From positions 1,798,001 to 1,862,000 of the forward strand of contig JAPNXP010000007.1 in NCBI GenBank assembly GCA_028753945.1: a stretch of DNA of 64,000 nucleotides. Reading direction: 5' to 3'. This DNA is from Hexactinellida sp. DTS-2022 (taxonomy: Eukaryota > Porifera > Hexactinellida). Each line of letters begins with the position of its first letter. Positions within the stretch are counted from its first letter, which is position 1. The notes beneath the pieces were generated by a model. It saw nothing but the letters and a program-made list of their open reading frames with translations. It was not told where the DNA came from and did not search any database. Of the stretch, positions 10,573 to 22,399 are shown in pieces. The translations under genes were made by a program, and so were the position numbers.

Positions 10573-10880
10573 TTTCATTCAAAGAAAGCTTCAATTTTGA
10601 AATTTCTAGCGCAGAATATTCGCTCAACGGTTCCATCTACCACATAATGGATAATAGAACTTACTATTTAGCAGCTCTTGACCGGTAATTAAATATTTCA
10701 TTTCGGGCAGGAACGTGGACGTTGGTCCAGTCAGTTCGAAATATGGACCGAGGTTTAAAATCAGTTCTCCATGTAAGAGACCGATTTGCCAAATTTAGAA
10801 AATAGATTTATATAATTATCTTTATACATAATAACATTGATATAAACAAAACAGGGTAGTGAATCAGATATCTTAGTGGA
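10573..10880. other. Spacer between palindromes, nothing assigned
   Basis: AT-rich sequence with no recognisable gene, hairpin or element terminus. Confidence 0.4.
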
Positions 10881-10895
10881 AATTCAATGTGTAGT

Positions 10896-11980
10896 CGTGA
10901 CCTTCGTTATATAAGGCCTTACTAATACTCCGAACCATGGATTACTTAAAGGCCATTCATTATTGGCTTACATATCTTTATCTCTATAGCTAGTGTTGAC
11001 AGACCTGAGAAATGCATTATAATTGTATAGGAAGTTAGGAACATGATATGAAGGCATACATAACACCCTTTAGAATTGTTATATATCACCATTTGATTAC
11101 GTAATCGCTATTTTTCGTGGGAATTATCGTGTTTTTATAGCCTGCTTTTAACATGGTTAAACGCGTTTTAAATGTTGAAAATTGGAACATGAGGATGTCC
11201 ATAACTAGTTGAATGATATATATCGAAATTATAAATGGAATGTTGACACATTCCACGGTTGTCAGGGAAATGTATATTTCCTGAAATGAGCCATAACTCA
11301 AAAAGTATCGATTTTATGTAAACTATGCTAGTAGTGATCTATCCGCAATTGGTAACTTCCTATTCATTGATAATACATTTTCTAGGCCTAACTTCAAAAA
11401 TCTTCGAGATAATGAGATTATTAGCACTTAATTCTTTATATGGTAATACACTCATTATCTCAATGATTATTGAAGTTAGGCCTAGAAAATGTATTATCAA
11501 TGAATAGGAAGTTACCAATTGCGGATAGATCACTACTAGCATAGTTTACATAAAATCGATACTTTTTGAGTTATGGCTCATTTCAGGAAATATACATTTC
11601 CCTGACAACCGTGGAATGTGTCAACATTCCATTTATAATTTCGATATATATCATTCAACTAGTTATGGACATCCTCATGTTCCAATTTTCAACATTTAAA
11701 ACGCGTTTAACCATGTTAAAAGCAGGCTATAAAAACACGATAATTCCCACGAAAAATAGCGATTACGTAATCAAATGGTGATATATCACAATTCTAAAGG
11801 GTGTTATGTATGCCTTCATATCATGTTCCTAACTTCCTATACAATTATAATGCATTTCTCAGGTCTGTCATTACTAGCTATTGAGATAAAGATATGTCAG
11901 CTAATAATCAATGGCCTTTAAGTAATCCATGGTCCAGCAAAATCTACTCAGTGGTAAGGCCTTATATAACGAAGGTCACG
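10896..11980. mobile_element. Long palindromic element family IR2, complete copy
   Basis: The sequence begins CGTGACCTTCGTTATATAAG and ends with its reverse complement. Arms of about 500 bp (10896-11397 and 11470-11980) fold back on a partly palindromic centre. Flanks share GTGTAGT (10889-10895 and 11981-11987), a candidate 7-bp target duplication. Mirror-image open frames at 11086-11301 and 11566-11781 have identical translations only because of the palindrome and are not taken as genes. Further copies lie at 51410-52397 and, as one arm, at 62662-63069. Confidence 0.8.
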
Positions 11981-11987
11981 GTGTAGT

Positions 11988-14580
11988 TAATAATGTTCAA
12001 ATTTATCAACAATGAAATATCAGGCTTATCTAAGAAGAAAAAATCAATCAATCCATTCATTGTAAATATGTTAACCATAAATGCAAACTAAGTGAATATC
12101 AAAAGGGGGAAAAGGGAAGAACTAAAAAATTTGGTTACCAAGGTTTCCGATTGATATTCCGAAAATTCTTAAGTTCCATTTGGGTAATGATACAAGATCA
12201 AGCAAGTCTGCATCATAATATACGCTTTATTTATAAACATTACAGTGAAATTTCAAATAGTGAGGGAAAATTCATATTCTAAATATTATTTTACATGAAA
12301 ATCAACGAGACAACTGGATGGCAGTTCCAAATATCTTCAGGAGAAAAGAGGTTGGTTTACATAAACAGCAAATACAGTGTTTTAAGGAGTCAACACACGG
12401 GGTGTAAAATTATAAATAATACTAAAATATAGATTGTAGAATTATTGTTCGTTAGACAAACCATACATTAATATACGTAGTGAATAAATTAATAAGGGGA
12501 CTCGAATTGGCAAAGTATACCCTAATACATATTTAAAGTCAATAAGTAGTATGTATTCGTGGTATATAAAAAGGCTGTGATGATTCTCTCAAAATCAAGA
12601 GAGGGTGCTCTATAAACTGACATTCAATATCCTAAACAATATTATAGAGTTAAGTTACATACCTAAATGCAGAGGTGTTTCCAGGGCGTAGCACGGTATG
12701 TCAGGACCACACCAAATATGTCTGGAGATTTAGTAAACTTGGGCAGACAAAAGTGATTCTCAAGAGGTCAAAGATGCATTTCAATAGTACAATCCAAATG
12801 TTAATTACTGTAGATCTTCGCATAGAAAATTAGAAGATACTGTATTGTTTTCCAGTTCATCATATAGCAGCAAATATTTATAGTACGTAGATATGTTACC
12901 AGGACAGAATATAATCGAAACTGAACTCAAATAGTGTAAGGGACAATATATTTGGGGAAAAAGGATAACCCCAATAAATAACACCTTTTTGATCACTCAC
13001 TACGCTGACTGTGAACATTCGCGGCACATCAATATACACAAAGTAAGGCTCCTGACCGAACGTAGTATAATAGCAAACAGCTTTTAATGCACTTCTAAAG
13101 AGTCAGTATTTTGCATTTCTTGAGAGAGTGCAAAAGAACTCAAGTATTGATATAAAACATAATACTTTTCTGAACCTGTAGCAATTGCAACGAATCGTAT
13201 GAACTTCCTTAACACACCAAATAAGCAGGTGTTCCTCCAGCTCCTCCACTTTATTACATTAATCATTAAATGCAAGTTAATAATATTATCTCTTGGGCAA
13301 AACATGTAGCTTTGCGTTTCACTGTTTTTAATAGAGCTGAGTGAATATGAAATAAACACGACATCAAATGGCAAGAAGACGAATCGTGTCGTGCATCGTG
13401 TTGAGATTAAAGATTGGTATTCGTGTTTGTGTTAAAAGTAAAATTTGTGTGTGATTGGTGTATTGTATCCGTTAAACAAAATATTTCGTGTCGTGTTCAG
13501 GAAAATGATATATCGTGTATAAATTAGTGTGGGATATTTGTCCCGGTACAATTATTGTGCTAGACTTTGCATTGCGCGTAAAATTGACAGCTTTATTTAC
13601 ATACAATGAATTATGGACTTCACAAAATATAACTTCCTCTTAATCTCTAAATTTTGTGTTTCATGTATCTTGTAAGGTCTTTTGTGCATCTTATTTTAAA
13701 ACTTTGAAGTAGTTCAATGAAAAATCAAGTTAGTGCGCGGGGCTTCCGCATTGTCTTTCCTCAACGTTTGGTCCATTTATGTATTCAACTAAACTTATTT
13801 AACTTCTATTTAATACAACAACATTATAAGTTTCATTAGACAACACAAATATAATTTAATTTTGTGCAATGAACATATAAAATGTGTTATTAATGTGTCT
13901 CTGTGTAAACGTGTAATTGAAAGAAGGAGAAAGAAACGAAACAGTGTTTTGTGAAACAAGTTAATTATTAGAAGTGTAAATATAATAAGTTTAGGTTAAA
14001 TGAGGTAGTGTAATATTACAAAGTATGCAAACCTAAAGGTAATATTTGATATATCAAAGATATATTCCTGAATTCCTGTAGTAGCCTTTCTAGAACGCAG
14101 AATATCATCAATAGAAGGAACATAATTTGAATCTGAAATTCTTTCTATATTTTCGAGAAAACTAAAAAAATAAATTAAATGATTATGCTCAGATTTAAAT
14201 AGTTTAAAAATTCACAAATGTTAGAATAATATAATCACTCAGTAGTCAGGATTTAGGGTAACGCTATATCCAATGTTCCATAATATTTTGAGATTTGTAA
14301 AAAATAAAAAGTTGCGAAGGCAATGAAAATAATACTGCAGCTTGAACGATTTGGAGAAATTTTAATTTTTTAATAAAGCACGCGTAGGCTGCATTAGGAT
14401 CAGTTGCAACGCTGCCTGGAGCTAGATGGGACGCTAGACCCATCACATTTTTTCTTAGTGCCATCAGTTTGAAGAGGATAAGACCATTCTAGGCATGTAA
14501 ATTTGTTTAGGCACTAGAGATGATGTTGTAATAATTACTACATCATCTTTAACCAACAAAATGAAGCATTAAAGTTTAAT
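11988..14580. other. AT-rich region, no assigned gene
   Basis: No coding homology is recognised. A minus-strand open frame of 96 codons at 13084-13374 has no motif I know. A GTGTCGTGTTCGTG-rich patch at about 13380-13530 resembles one half of a hAT MITE but lacks a partner end. No exon with convincing splice signals was found. Confidence 0.4.
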
Positions 14581-14581
14581 A

Positions 14582-14774
14582 CAGTCAGGTTCTTTTATTA
14601 TGAACATTCAAGGGACCAAAAATTGTGTTCATAATAAAGAGACTTCATAATAAGCGAACTCTACTTAATACAAACCCTATGTAATTGGTAAATTGGGACC
14701 GTATGGTTTGTTCATAATAAAAAATCTTCATATTAAGCAGACGAAATCTTGTTCATAATAAGCAGACCTGACTG
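14582..14774 (+). mobile_element. pogo-like MITE, CAGTCAGGT family, copy 1
   Basis: The 193-bp element starts CAGTCAGGTTCTTTTATTATG and ends GCAGACCTGACTG, with flanking TA at 14580-14581 and 14775-14776. Repeated words such as TTCATAATAA and TTATTATGAAC form nested palindromes. The same family occurs inverted at 24959-25148. TA duplication and a CAGT start point to Tc1/pogo mobilisation. Confidence 0.9.
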
Positions 14775-14816
14775 TAATTAACATTATTAGCTTATTTATG
14801 TTGTCTTACTACGGAT

Positions 14817-15900
14817 GATCGCAAAGAACTTGAAGTGAACTTGCCCAAAATAGCTGTGGACTTTGGAGGACATAAACCTATATTCAATGTAAAAGATTCA
14901 GAGCATATTTCATCTCCAGCAGTAAAAGCGCAAAAACAAAACGTAATTCCTCCTGGAGTCGCGCATGGTAACGCAGTAAATATAACTATGGATCAGATAT
15001 AGCTGGAAGACTGGAACTATCTTAATACCAGCAAACCATGCTTGGCGGTCAAGTAGTATGCCGGTTGACATTGGCTGGAGCATACTCATTACGCGATGCT
15101 CTGTTTTCTATCCTTGTCGGTTATTTCAGGTTGATGGATCCAAGTTGAAAGAGAAGAAAGAAAAGGTTTAATGTTCAAATGGACAGAACACCAAATAGCC
15201 TTCTAACTGGGAGTATTGCGATCAAAGTCGTGCACAATGTCCAAACATCTCGTGATAATCGATATTTTGCAAAGAACATTTAGTCAGGTAAACACTCAGT
15301 GTGCTGTCCAAGACTTTCCTCTCGGTGGTCACCGTAAGAGAAGATTGGTAGATTATTCTGGAGAAGTTATTGAGCGGGTTTATTGCGGTTTTCAACCAGG
15401 GAAATTTTCTACAGACTCTTAATGGATTTGATGCCTATGAGAAAGTGATCAAAGAGAAACTAAACTAACCGCGGACCAGGAATCAATTTTGTCATTCTTG
15501 TCAAGTCAGTACGTAAGAATATTTTGGAACAGTGATCGAAATACCTAGCCACGCGTGTCACTTACGGCATGGGAAGTGTTTTCCCAGACACGCTAATTGA
15601 TTTACCCAAACTTTTCAAGGGGCGACCATTTCAGTTTTATCTCTTTCGAGCCAACATAAACACATTGCATTAGTGTAAAATGCTCGGCGGACAAGGCCAT
15701 AATTATGTTGACATTATAGGTAAACTGGCACACTTCATTCAAAAGGTTGCCGGCCCCTAACCGGCCCTGTTCTAGAAGATGTCAATGCAGCAGACTATTT
15801 TTCATTATTGGTGTTAGAGTCCAGAGATGATGGAAAGTTCGAGCAATAACTATTTCTTGGACTTCGTAGAACAGAAGGGTTTGACTAGAATTCAAAATAA
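14817..15900 (+). pseudogene. Decayed coding trace, family unknown
   Basis: The plus strand shows protein-like but broken stretches: KIAVDFGGHKPIFNVKDSEH (about 14850-14910) and PPGVAHGNAVNI, then after several stops FSQVNTQCAVQDFPLGGHR (about 15275-15330), and later DLPKLFKGRPFQFYLFRANI (15600-15660). Base composition is more GC-rich than the flanks. I do not recognise the family, and the pieces could come from more than one source. It could be a host pseudogene or an old element. Confidence 0.25.
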
Positions 15901-18693
15901 TGGAAACTGATGATGTCCTCGCAATTATGTGTGTATGCGTACGTGATCATATGTTTGCTCAATGTTAAAATAGTGCTTCAACAATGAGTGTTCGGCTACG
16001 GGGTCTACGAGCTCGCATGTGACGTAAGTATGTACGATGACTTTATAGACTAACCGATCAAAAGTATTTGAACAAAGGAATTTTTACGGATACAATCATT
16101 AAATGCCATTTATACTCTTAAATGACTCCAAATAACTTGCGATAGATCTAACTTTCATAACAATGCATTTTTAAGACATTTCAATCCAATAACTACAAAT
16201 GTGGCAGAAGTGTCCATGCCACGTACACACGGATCTTTGAAATCATAAATCGGTCAAAAAATACGAACCGTGCGTAATTGAAAGGTATATATATATAGTT
16301 TTTATGTAGACTCTGAAGCTGTTCTGAAAACAATTTTTTTGCTAGTGTGATTTCTATATTTGGTGTAATTCTAAATTGGAAGTCCTATATTTAGTTCAGA
16401 TTTAAGGTCCTTTTGAAAACATTATAATAGTGTATTGTTTATATTCAATAAGTAATTTGTGTCCTATAATAGGATGTGGTGACTCATTACTTCCCAAAAA
16501 ATAGTAATAATAATCAATTACTAGTTTACTAAGTCCATCTATGCACAGCACGATACTTTCTTTGATTTAACAAGTAATTAACTAAAAATACGCCATACAT
16601 TACATAATTTAAGTTTAAAATATTCAAACTAAATTCAATCCTAAAAAGAAATTCACACAATTAAGGAAGCGCGAATGAAGCAGTTAATTATGTTTGTCGT
16701 TGGTAATGTGCAAAAGTAGGCAATAATAAGTTTACTTCGCATTGGCTATTCAAGGATTAAGGTGAGGAGTTTACACACTTAGGTGAACAGTACTTGAAAT
16801 GGTTTGAAGAGATGACTTCGGATAAAATCTTAGAGCAAATGTTTTATGCACCACCTGTAAACTCTGGATCGCCAAGGTTGTTGGTAGTGAAGCCCCTAAG
16901 AAACAGCAAATATAATTTAATTGGCTCGATATTCTGAATCAGACGCGTCCAACATGTTCTAGTGTACTTGGGATAGACGTCTAGGTATAAACGAGACCCA
17001 GATTACATCCAAATCTTCTGTCTACAGTCAACGATGTTCTTAAAACTTTCTACAGAGTACAGAGGTGATGCAAAAATACATAAAGATTGTATGGGCGTGG
17101 AAGATCTCCCTACAATAGGAATATGGATGTCGAATACAATGGATAGATACAATATTCCAGAATGACAATTGATGTAGGAGTGGGACAATAGTTAAGCGTA
17201 AAAGAATTACTCGCGAATTGAAATCTTCTAAGAAGTAGAAATATTAAACAGAGCAACTAGTGCCAACTACCATAAAAATGCATTTGAGGGAAATGCAATG
17301 AGTTAACAACTCAAGGTGTGTAATGAACTGGCTTTCATACTTCACTCCGCCTTCATCGCCAGTAAGAGGTTTAGAGATGTGGCTACATTATGCTTCAGGA
17401 GGATATTGTGGAATATAATGAGCGTATTAATCAATTCGAAGAGGCTTTTAATAGAACAGGCCTGCCATGTTCAACTAAGTCCATGTTATTTGTCGAAACA
17501 TTGTACCATTTATCCACAACTAGCTTCTCATGAAAGGGTCTTGGATATGTTCAGAACAAGTTATAGAATCATCTCACTCTCACTTAATGAAGGTCTGGAA
17601 AAGATACATATGTAATCAAGATGTTGAAATTTATCCAAAATGCATCTATAAGGCAGTTTGTCAGGCTAATTCCACAAACTACTCAATAGAACAGTCTAAT
17701 TAATATGTCATTTTGTGTAGTTGAAAGGATAAATGAAACAGTCATTCAGTTAAAATGATAACTACAATTTTGTCAAAAAAATTTGACACAAAATAATAAA
17801 ATCATATAAGCAAATGATGGAAACAATGTTTATTAAACAGAATCAGAATCAAGATAAAAACTCTATCTAACCTGTAAATTCTTAGCGCCAAACTTTTTGA
17901 CCGAGATACAATTTCAAAAACGTATATGCGCCACTTGTGTCACAAGTGGCAAATGGGAATGTAACTATATCTCTGTGAAAATAATTGTAATGATTAGAAG
18001 CTATGCGCCTAAAGTAATTCGACCATGTAGTAGTCTACAAATCTGAAATCAGAATATATACAGTATATTATAATCGCCTCATAATGATCATAAATTACAT
18101 ATTTAAGGACTTTTTGCCGCGTATTTATGTAGTAGCCGATTCGGTAATGAACACAAGTTTTGAAAGTGTATTTGATGCAAAAAATGTGGTGAATGTAAAT
18201 TTGAAGTGTAAAGTTAATCTGGATATCATGTTGATAGTTTCTACCAAGTTACTGAATTGAGAGATCGATGCGAATTGCATGTCTAATGATCACCACTATG
18301 ATTTAAAGCCAAATATCTTAACTAAGTAAATGTTTTTAGCCTACCATAGCAACCATAAGTAGGGAATGGGATGTCACCAATAGTAAAATTTCCGTGAACT
18401 TCCGTGATAAGTTACATTGGATACTGTTTTATAAGTCCAATATGGGAACTAGTTCAGGAAATAGAGTGAAAATGTAGCATCTTCGTTGAATATTGGTAGA
18501 GATAAAAATGAAAATTAAAGGATTTTCGGAATACTATCAAAGGAAAGACACGTTAGGTTAACATATATCTACTTTTAAAGGAAATATAAAGTGAAATTAG
18601 TAATATACGATTTAAAGTGACGGAATTTTTTATAATTCCCGAATAATTAGTAATAACCTATCAATAGCATGGATGTAAAACTTGCCATTTATT
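15901..18693. other. AT-rich region with faint decayed traces
   Basis: At 16041 the words TATAGACTAACCGATCAAAA and GTATTTGAACA match the start of the mariner-like MITE at 39115, but the other end is missing. At 17926-17955 a GCCACTTGTGTCACAAGTGGC palindrome matches the inside of that MITE family. Broken coding traces appear at about 17190-17620 (for example NQFEEAFNRTGLP with frame changes), unassigned. Nothing else is supported. Confidence 0.4.
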
Positions 18694-18813
18694 AAATTGC
18701 AGCTTTTCCGACAGCATGCTGTACCTTTGGAGGTACTATATTTTGGTGGTTGGATAATTGCTAGTGCTTCCAAAGGAAATGCTGTCGGCACAGCTGCAAT
18801 TTTGGATTTTTTT
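18694..18813 (-). repeat. 130-bp hairpin repeat, copy 2
   Basis: This copy is in reverse orientation and more diverged than the others. The arms contain TTCCGACAGCATGCTGTACC and GCTGTCGGCACAGCTGC around a loop with TTTTGGTGGTTGG. The following 160 bp (for example CCAGAAGGAACGATTGATAA) matches the flank of the hairpin at 58295 in the same relative orientation. Confidence 0.7.
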
Positions 18814-18974
18814 CGCCATGTTTTGAACGCCTCAAGGTGCTAGGAATCATTCGTGAATTGGTCACGAGCCAGAAGGAACGATTGATAAATTGGAAGTTTG
18901 TGTCTATCTTAAACCAACTTTGAGGATAATGATATTCATAATATGTATAAATAAACAAGTATTTATACGTATAA

Positions 18975-19502
18975 ACTATACTATTAAAACAAAAACTTGT
19001 ATATAGTAAATATATAATATATATTTGTTTGTATGATCCGAAGTAGATCGAAGAAACTGGACGGTTTCCAGAATTGATTTTTGCCAAATCGGGGTAACTT
19101 TTGGCACCCGCCAACAAGTTGAGGTTCCCACTGAAAATTTCTTATACTTCGACAAGTCAGGAGTATCATGACGTCATTGTCACATTTTGAGAAGCATGGA
19201 AATTCACTTAATCGACATAATTCCCGCCCTTTAAGAGATACAAGTTTGAAATTTTAATAGAACATGTACATTAATGATGCGGACACGGTGCTCACACCAG
19301 ATTTCCAATATGCTTACTCAAGACAATATGCTTACGCATGATGACGAAATCACATAAATTTCACATTATTAAATTTGACTAATTAGGCCTATTTACGCAT
19401 TCTAATCAATGTTGCAATTGTATAAACTACACACCAACCGTAAATCGGTTGGTGTATGGTTGTGTTTAGTCGCGAAACGACCTAGCAAGCGAAGCCCTCT
19501 AG
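18975..19502 (+). mobile_element. Non-autonomous Helitron, family 1, diverged copy
   Basis: The start is near CTATACTATTAAAAC and the end is at CTCTAG. Before the end lies a hairpin, CCAACCGTAAATCGGTTGG, followed by TCGCGAAACGACCTAGCAAG. The interior matches the Helitrons at 52460-52950 and 59330-59820 (shared ACTTTTGGCACCCGCCAACA, ATGACGTCATTGTCACATTT). The first T of the usual 5'-TC and the 3' flanking T are changed, so this copy is old. No Rep/helicase gene is present. Confidence 0.8.
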
Positions 19503-19741
19503 ATAGTTAATCATTTCGGTAATATGATCCACAGTTAATTTAAGTACATCTAACATTTTGTACCTTCTTGGATGCTGCCTGACATACTGTTCCACTCCTA
19601 AAGTTCTCTAAATCAATACTGATTACAAAATAATTCGTAAATTCGGTATTCATAAAATCGGTATTTAAGTGTACTCTAGTATTTTTTGGTTGTATAACTT
19701 CTATTACCTTATTTTGAACCTATTTTATTGGCATTTAATTT

Positions 19742-20623
19742 TGGGGCCGTAATCACAAAGAAGTTAAGTTCGAACTTAAGTTTGAACTTAAGACGTAAGT
19801 ACTAAGTTCGAAATTAAGTCGTATTCACTAAGATTTTAGATCGTAATTAAGTACGAACTTTAAGCAAGTTAGGGAAGTTGCTTAAGTAAGTTTGTATTAG
19901 ACTAAATTTAGAATTTGTTCGGATTCGTCATAATAATAGTATACTTAGTGTATGTTACACTCGCATAATTCAAGTAACTTCGTTAGATTTCTGCACACTA
20001 TCTAGTCTAGCTAGTAACAAAATTTATTATTTTTCTAACCGCTTCTGACGTTTCAGCCTGTAGCACTCCCTCTGCTCTTCAATTAGCTGAAGTTGTGCTG
20101 CGAATACAGCTATCTGTTGTAACAGCACTTCCTGCTGTAAAGGGAGTAAGTAGCTACCTTAGTTTCCGTTTTAACTTATAAGAATTTTCTTTTAATGACT
20201 CTTTAGACGTTGGTGTTTAATTAGAACATTGTAATAGATTTCTAGTTGTACTTGCTTTACTTAGGGAAAGTTTATGATTCAATTTTCAAAATTTATTACA
20301 ATTGGTTGTTGTTTTCTAAAAGTCTGTTTTTTCTCAAGCACAAAAATCACAGGAACTTCATTGAGAATATTCTTTTTAAAGTTAAAAGAATACAGCAAGC
20401 TATTACAATAGCATTCCATACACTAATATGCTATGCTATTAAATATAATTCAATAAATATAATTCAATTTCGTACTTAAGTACGTACTTAGTTAAGTATG
20501 TACTTAAGTACAACAATATTACTTAGTGAATACGACTTAAGTATGTACTTAACTAAGTACGTACTTAGTACTTAAGTATATACTTAGTACTTAAGTACTA
20601 AGTAATCTTAGTGAATACGGGCC
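19742..20623 (-). mobile_element. Harbinger-type terminal segments with ORF2 tail remnant
   Basis: The left border GGGGCCGTAATCAC and right border GTGAATACGGGCCC are mutual inverted repeats of PIF/Harbinger type. Both are followed inward by TAAGT/ACTTAAGTAC palindromes. Between them, on the minus strand at about 20165-20045, is coding sequence for a Gln-rich helical tail (QQEVLLQQIAVFAAQLQL ... EEQRECYRLKRQKRLEK). That is typical of the C-terminus of the Myb-like second Harbinger protein. The element joins directly to the ORF2 body at 20625. It may be an internally deleted Harbinger lodged in ORF2, or the 3' end of the same element with an insertion. No clean 3-bp target duplication was found. 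Confidence 0.6.
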
Positions 20624-20624
20624 C

Positions 20625-20835
20625 TGGTTATTCCATTTTTTCTTATGTCTTCTACCCCTCTATAATTTCCATATACAGCGTTTACTTGGCTGTAATGGTT
20701 TTCCACAGTTCCTTCTTCTACTTATTGAGGTCAGCGCTATTTCCTGAACATCTCAATAATTCGCCAACAGATTCAATTTCTCCAATGAGCGTGCTCTTCT
20801 TCCTCAGTCCAATTTATCTTCCTGGATTTTTCAAT
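20625..20835 (-). pseudogene. Harbinger ORF2, Myb/SANT-like DNA-binding protein, broken copy 1
   Basis: The minus strand encodes the same trihelix-type protein as 45940-46095 (SRKINWTEEEE start, then helix 2-3 residues and ELWKTITAK). This kind of protein accompanies the DDE gene in animal Harbinger elements and helps bring the transposase to the nucleus and to DNA. Damage: the ATG has become ATT, 2 bases are missing after the EEE run, and an in-frame stop lies at the KKMKE position. The frame also breaks at GCCAAGTAAACG, a lesion shared with copy 2. Confidence 0.7.
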
Positions 20836-21155
20836 TTCGTTCAGAATTGGTTTTGTTCAACAGCAATTTAAACAAATGGGAGAAAGAACATTGATCTAAT
20901 TCTCCCATGAAAATTAATCTTCAATGGAATTATATGCATTTGTTATTTTGGCATCAAAGCTACATTGTATATGTATAGATAACTTAACTGTTTCTTGTAT
21001 AGAGAACTTAAATGTTTCATGTTTAGACAGACCGACGTACGTAGACACTACTCTAAATGTTCTTAGGAAGAACTTGTCTACATACAAGTAGTATATTTCC
21101 TTTTTGAATTAATTAAATATACTTCAACTAATTATCTTCATTTACATATACAAAT

Positions 21156-22191
21156 TCAATCAAAATTATGAATAGCAAATTGGTCTCTGTAATGCTTAGC
21201 AGACAAATTTCCCAATTCTTCAATTACAATAGGTTCATCCATAAGTTGGTCAATAGGCGAATCGTCCAGTATTGGTTGCTTCCAAACTATAGCCATATTA
21301 TGTAGCACAGCACATGAAGCAATGATGGTGCAAACCTTGTCAGGAGCCATTCGGATCTTCCCAAGTAGACAATGAAATCTGCGCTTCCATCTTCCAAAAG
21401 TTTGTTCAATCAGTACACGTGTTTTTTTTTTGTGCATAATTATATTTTTGTTGGGCTATTGGTTGTCTATATGGTGTCAACAGACATTGCCTCAACATGT
21501 AACCACTATCCCCTAGTATGTGTTCTCCAACCAAGAAGTTATTTTCTACAAACATTCCGACTTGTAAAAGTTTCCAAATTCTAGAATCGTGCACTGACCC
21601 TGGAAATCTTGCTAACACGTCGGAGAATCTTCCATCAGTTCTATAGATAGCTTGAACATTTATTGAATGGTAGAAGTGTCTGTTTACATAATCAGCTTCA
21701 TCCTGAGAAGGCTTCTGGATGCGAATATGTGTTCCATCCACAAGTCCAAGAACTCCAGGCAAACGGGATAACTCTTAAAACTGAGACTTAATCGTTGCTT
21801 TCTCAGCAGGACTTGGCATACTAATAAAAGTTGAATACACTGATTGCAGCCCAAGTGCAACAGCTCTTATGTACCTACACGCTGATGGTTGACTCACGTG
21901 AACTCCCTCTCCACAAATAATTTGAGACGTATCTGAAGCAAAAAATTGTAGAGCGACGCATACTTGTACGTGTGAATGTGCAGCATGGGATCTATCAGAG
22001 CAGTTGAGATGATTTTGTATCAATTCAGTTATCTTCAAAATTGCTGACCTTGAGAAGCGAGAACATTGTACTAATTCGAGATTATCATATAAATCCAATG
22101 GATCACTACGATCCCTGAAAACTCGCTCCCGAGCTAGAGATTCTTGTTTTTGTTGTTGTTCAGAAATCATTAATGGAATCAAACGCGCCAT
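21156..22191 (-). pseudogene. Harbinger DDE transposase, copy 1
   Basis: From ATG at 22191 the product opens MARLIPLMISEQQQ, then RVFRDRSDPLDLYDN, the usual N-terminal region of PIF/Harbinger nucleases. The catalytic triad is visible: Asp in GLVDGTHI, Asp in ILGDSGYMLRQ and Glu in VLIEQTFGRWKRRF. The protein would cut and join DNA at element ends. Two lesions break it: an in-frame TAA after KSQF (21776-21774) and a one-base frameshift at a 10-A run (about 21421-21431) just before the Glu block. Both also occur in copy 2 at 41064-41857. The C-terminus reaches a normal stop after AIHNFD. The companion gene lies downstream on the same strand. Confidence 0.9.
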
Positions 22192-22334
22192 TTGAATATA
22201 AATTATGAAAAGTAATATATACCGTATTTACTCGAATAGTAGCCTAGGCGATTATTGTTTTTTACTCCATTTTTGGACTAATAATTTTGAGCAATTTTCT
22301 AGAATATCACATTTTATTACAATTTAATGGATGG

Positions 22335-22392
22335 AAATCTCTCGCGGGCCGGATTGTGGCCCGCGGGCCGTAGGTTGGACAATCCTGTTCTA
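22335..22392. mobile_element. hAT-like right end relic
   Basis: The stretch GGCCCGCGGGCCGTAGGTTGG followed by ACAATCCTG matches the right terminus of animal hAT elements that end in GGCCGxxGGTTGGACAxxCCTG. No left end is present nearby. Confidence 0.5.
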
Positions 22393-22399
22393 GACGAAC

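Noticed and set aside
11086-11781. Identical 71-codon open frames on opposite strands (11086-11301 and 11566-11781)
   Set aside because: They mirror each other only because they lie in the arms of a palindrome; the translation has no known motif.
20611-20871. Plus-strand 86-codon open frame with hydrophobic residues
   Set aside because: It is the antisense of the Harbinger Myb-like gene; the same antisense frame appears opposite copy 2 at 45876-46190.
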